A program made the translations under genes and the position numbers. DNA of 15,126 nucleotides from CAYNTC01 sp964432925 (GTDB lineage: Bacteria; Planctomycetota; Phycisphaerae; Sedimentisphaerales; Anaerobacaceae), in the NCBI GenBank assembly GCA_964432925.1, contig CAYSPM010000059.1, positions 1 to 15,126 of the forward strand, written 5' to 3'. Shown here piece after piece: positions 13,310-15,126 of the stretch (positions are counted from its first letter, which is position 1; each line of letters starts with the position of its first letter). The notes under the pieces were generated by a model that had not been told where the DNA came from, ran no database searches, and was given only the letters and a program-made list of their open reading frames with translations.

Positions 13310-14917
13310 CTATCCTACTACTCGCTTTAATTCTACCAAACTCGTTACTCCGGATGTTACCTTTTTCAGTCCTTCTTTTCTAAGGTGGGTTGTATTTATT
13401 TTTGTTCCTTTGCTTTTCAGTCCGGTTATCAGAGCCTTATTATTTGCGATATTGGCTTTTAACTCTTCATTGACAACAAGAATATCGCATATTGCTGTTC
13501 TTCCGAAATATCCGGTTCCATCACACTGCTTGCAACCTACAGCCTCAAATATCCCAGTGGTATCTATTCTTTTGCGTTGTAGTTCGTCGCTGAGGCCTGG
13601 ACTAAGCTGGACAGGTTGTTTACAGTGCTCGCAGAGCCTCCGTATCAGCCTTTGTGAAATTAGAAGGCTTAATCCCGATGACAATAGTAGAGGCGATATG
13701 CCAAGGTCCAGCAACCTGACCAGCGCCGTAGCATTACTGTCGCAGTGAATTGTCGCTAAGACTAGATGGCCGGTCTGTGATGACCGCAGCGCAATTTCTG
13801 CGCTCTCCTCATCTCGTATTTCCCCGACACAAATCACATCAGGGTCCTGCCTCAGAATGCTGCGCAATGCTTTAGCGAAGGTAATATCAGCTTTCGGATT
13901 GATCTCAATCTGACTTGCCTCCGGTAGAACAGATTCGATTGGATCTTCGACGGTAATGACGTTGCGTGTGAACCGATCGATCTGATTAAGTGTTGCGTAC
14001 AATGTTGTTGTCTTGCCGCTGCCTGTGGGGCCACAAATCAACAGCATGCCGGATGGTTTCCTGATGGCATTATCGATAATTGAGCACTGCTTTTTGGTAA
14101 AACCGACGTCGGCCAGTGCAAATCTGCCTGCTTCTGCGTTGAGTATCCTTATGGATAGCTTTTCCCCACCGAGAACACCGGCGCTTGCCACCCTAAAAGC
14201 AACGTTCGTATTAGCTTTCTTTGCTGCGAAGGCGCCGTCTTGAGGTCGTCTCCTTTCGGAGATATCCATACTTGAGATGGCTTTTATACTGTTTATAACC
14301 GCCTTGCAGGTATCTGCCTCAAGTTCCTTTACAGCTCTTAGGACACCATCTATTCGGAGTCTGATCGTGTAGGTTGATTTGTCTGTTGGATCGATGAGTA
14401 TATCGCTGGAACGTCGATCAAGAGCATTGGCGATAATCTGCTCGGTCAAGTCCAAAATGTGTTTGTCTTGGTGTTCAACATCGCTGTGGCCATATATTTC
14501 ATCAATACACCTGCCTGAAGAGTCAAGCAGCGTTACCTTCGACTCATCTTCATCGTGTCTTGAACTAATGGATCGGACGCGGGTTATTATGTTTCTCAGT
14601 TGGTCTCTGACTAGCTCAAGGATATCTTCGTCACTATCGTAAGATTTTTTTGCCACATGTATTACCAGTAGCAAAAGCAAGAGTATAGGTCCCGTAAAGA
14701 GGGTCAGAATATACGCAACCGACCTGTATTTTTTAGGCACCAAAGGACTGAACTGAACGACCTGGATGAAATAAAGGCACAGATAAACCCAGAGTATGAG
14801 GAAGATGAGTTTGATTGGACTGAAAGGCAATGGTACCAAGGCTGAGGTTAGGTTGTACTCTGTAAGTAAGCAAGAAAACACAGGCAAAAACGCATGGAAA
14901 AAATTCAATATTTGCAT
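13310..14917 (-). CDS. GspE/PilB-type assembly ATPase with N-terminal membrane helices
   Basis: Hexameric ATPase family that powers pilus or pseudopilus assembly in type IV pili and type II secretion. In 535 residues: ISERRRPQDGAF (219-230); Walker A GPTGSGKT (296-303); Asp box VEDPIE (323-328); Walker B region DPDVICVGEIRD (358-369); His box LVLATIHCD (385-393); and the zinc tetracysteine C429-x2-C432 with C462-x2-C465. It keeps every catalytic motif. The N-terminus is odd: instead of the soluble GspE/MshEN domain there are two hydrophobic segments (about 32-54 and 66-88) parted by PKKYR, so the ATPase would be anchored in the inner membrane. No later Met allows a start without them before residue 217. 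A promoter lies upstream and a CvpA-like gene follows by four bases. It could drive the pseudopilins at 3831-7190, though the loci are apart. Confidence 0.9.
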   Translation of the reverse strand: MQILNFFHAFLPVFSCLLTEYNLTSALVPLPFSPIKLIFLILWVYLCLYFIQVVQFSPLVPKKYRSVAYILTLFTGPILLLLLLVIHVAKKSYDSDEDILELVRDQLRNIITRVRSISSRHDEDESKVTLLDSSGRCIDEIYGHSDVEHQDKHILDLTEQIIANALDRRSSDILIDPTDKSTYTIRLRIDGVLRAVKELEADTCKAVINSIKAISSMDISERRRPQDGAFAAKKANTNVAFRVASAGVLGGEKLSIRILNAEAGRFALADVGFTKKQCSIIDNAIRKPSGMLLICGPTGSGKTTTLYATLNQIDRFTRNVITVEDPIESVLPEASQIEINPKADITFAKALRSILRQDPDVICVGEIRDEESAEIALRSSQTGHLVLATIHCDSNATALVRLLDLGISPLLLSSGLSLLISQRLIRRLCEHCKQPVQLSPGLSDELQRKRIDTTGIFEAVGCKQCDGTGYFGRTAICDILVVNEELKANIANNKALITGLKSKGTKINTTHLRKEGLKKVTSGVTSLVELKRVVG

Positions 14918-14964
14918 AAAATATGACTTTCAGCAAATACTAAAAACGAAAACCTCGCACTGCT

Positions 14965-14993
14965 AACATAATATAATATTTTATGCCCGACAA
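14965..14993 (-). promoter_or_regulatory. sigma70-type promoter of the ATPase operon
   Basis: On the minus strand, TTGTCG (14993-14988), a 17-base spacer, then TATGTT (14970-14965). Transcription would begin near 14958, about 40 bases before the ATPase start codon at 14917. The ribosome binding site there (GAAAG) is weak. The spacer is very AT-rich and contains other TATATT-like hexamers, so the exact -10 is uncertain. Confidence 0.45.
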
Positions 14994-15126
14994 GTAAAAA
15001 GTTTTTCTAAAACTACAAATGCCGCGAATTGCCTTCTCTGGGAAAATTATGCCAGTCTGTTAAAGGATATCAGATAAGATTTATTAGCCATTTGTTTGGC
15101 AGACAAGTAGGTTTTTGCGAAAGAAT

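Overview
The window reads as chromosomal DNA of moderate GC content from a free-living bacterium, very probably a metagenome-assembled scaffold, because it carries one run of exactly 100 N (7690-7789). My best guess for the lineage is Planctomycetota, class Phycisphaerae. That rests on remembered protein style only: PilX-type pseudopilins with long repetitive C-termini, a Glu-Pro-Asn-rich exported repeat protein, a secretion ATPase with membrane helices at its N-terminus, and a HEAT-like protein. It is an inference, not a search result.

Layout. (1) 140-3650, plus strand: a four-gene lipoate/redox operon of dihydrolipoyl dehydrogenase (lpdA), a small C_GCAxxG_C_C-family cysteine protein, octanoyltransferase (lipB) and lipoyl synthase (lipA). 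LipB and LipA build the lipoyl cofactor on the lipoyl-domain proteins that LpdA reoxidises; those partner proteins are not in the window. (2) 3737-7640, plus strand: two paralogous PilX-like pseudopilins, each with its own sigma70-type promoter and a 5' leader of nearly equal length, followed by a small secreted protein made of four 24-residue Glu/Pro/Asn repeats. (3) A 100-N gap, then carB (large subunit of carbamoyl phosphate synthase), complete on its 3' side, meeting tail to tail a small SAP/Rho-N-like cysteine protein on the minus strand. (4) 11214-11862: a gene-free, AT-rich stretch with a nested inverted-repeat element (outer arms about 24 bp, inner arms 27 bp perfect and made of dRS3-like hairpins) and a second cluster of short palindromes. 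(5) 11863-12504, plus strand: a HEAT-like ORF that looks cut at its 5' end. (6) 12706-14993, minus strand: a promoter, a GspE/PilB-type ATPase with two N-terminal membrane segments, and a CvpA-like membrane protein, translationally coupled.

Blocks 2 and 6 are both parts of a type IV pilus/type II secretion-like machine, although separated by carB and the repeat island. The most unusual items are the repeat protein, whose peptide repeat is unchanged while 11 of 12 codons vary synonymously; the paired pseudopilin leaders, one with its ribosome binding site folded into a 12-bp hairpin; the 7-bp tandem repeat inside lipB; and the nested palindromic element.
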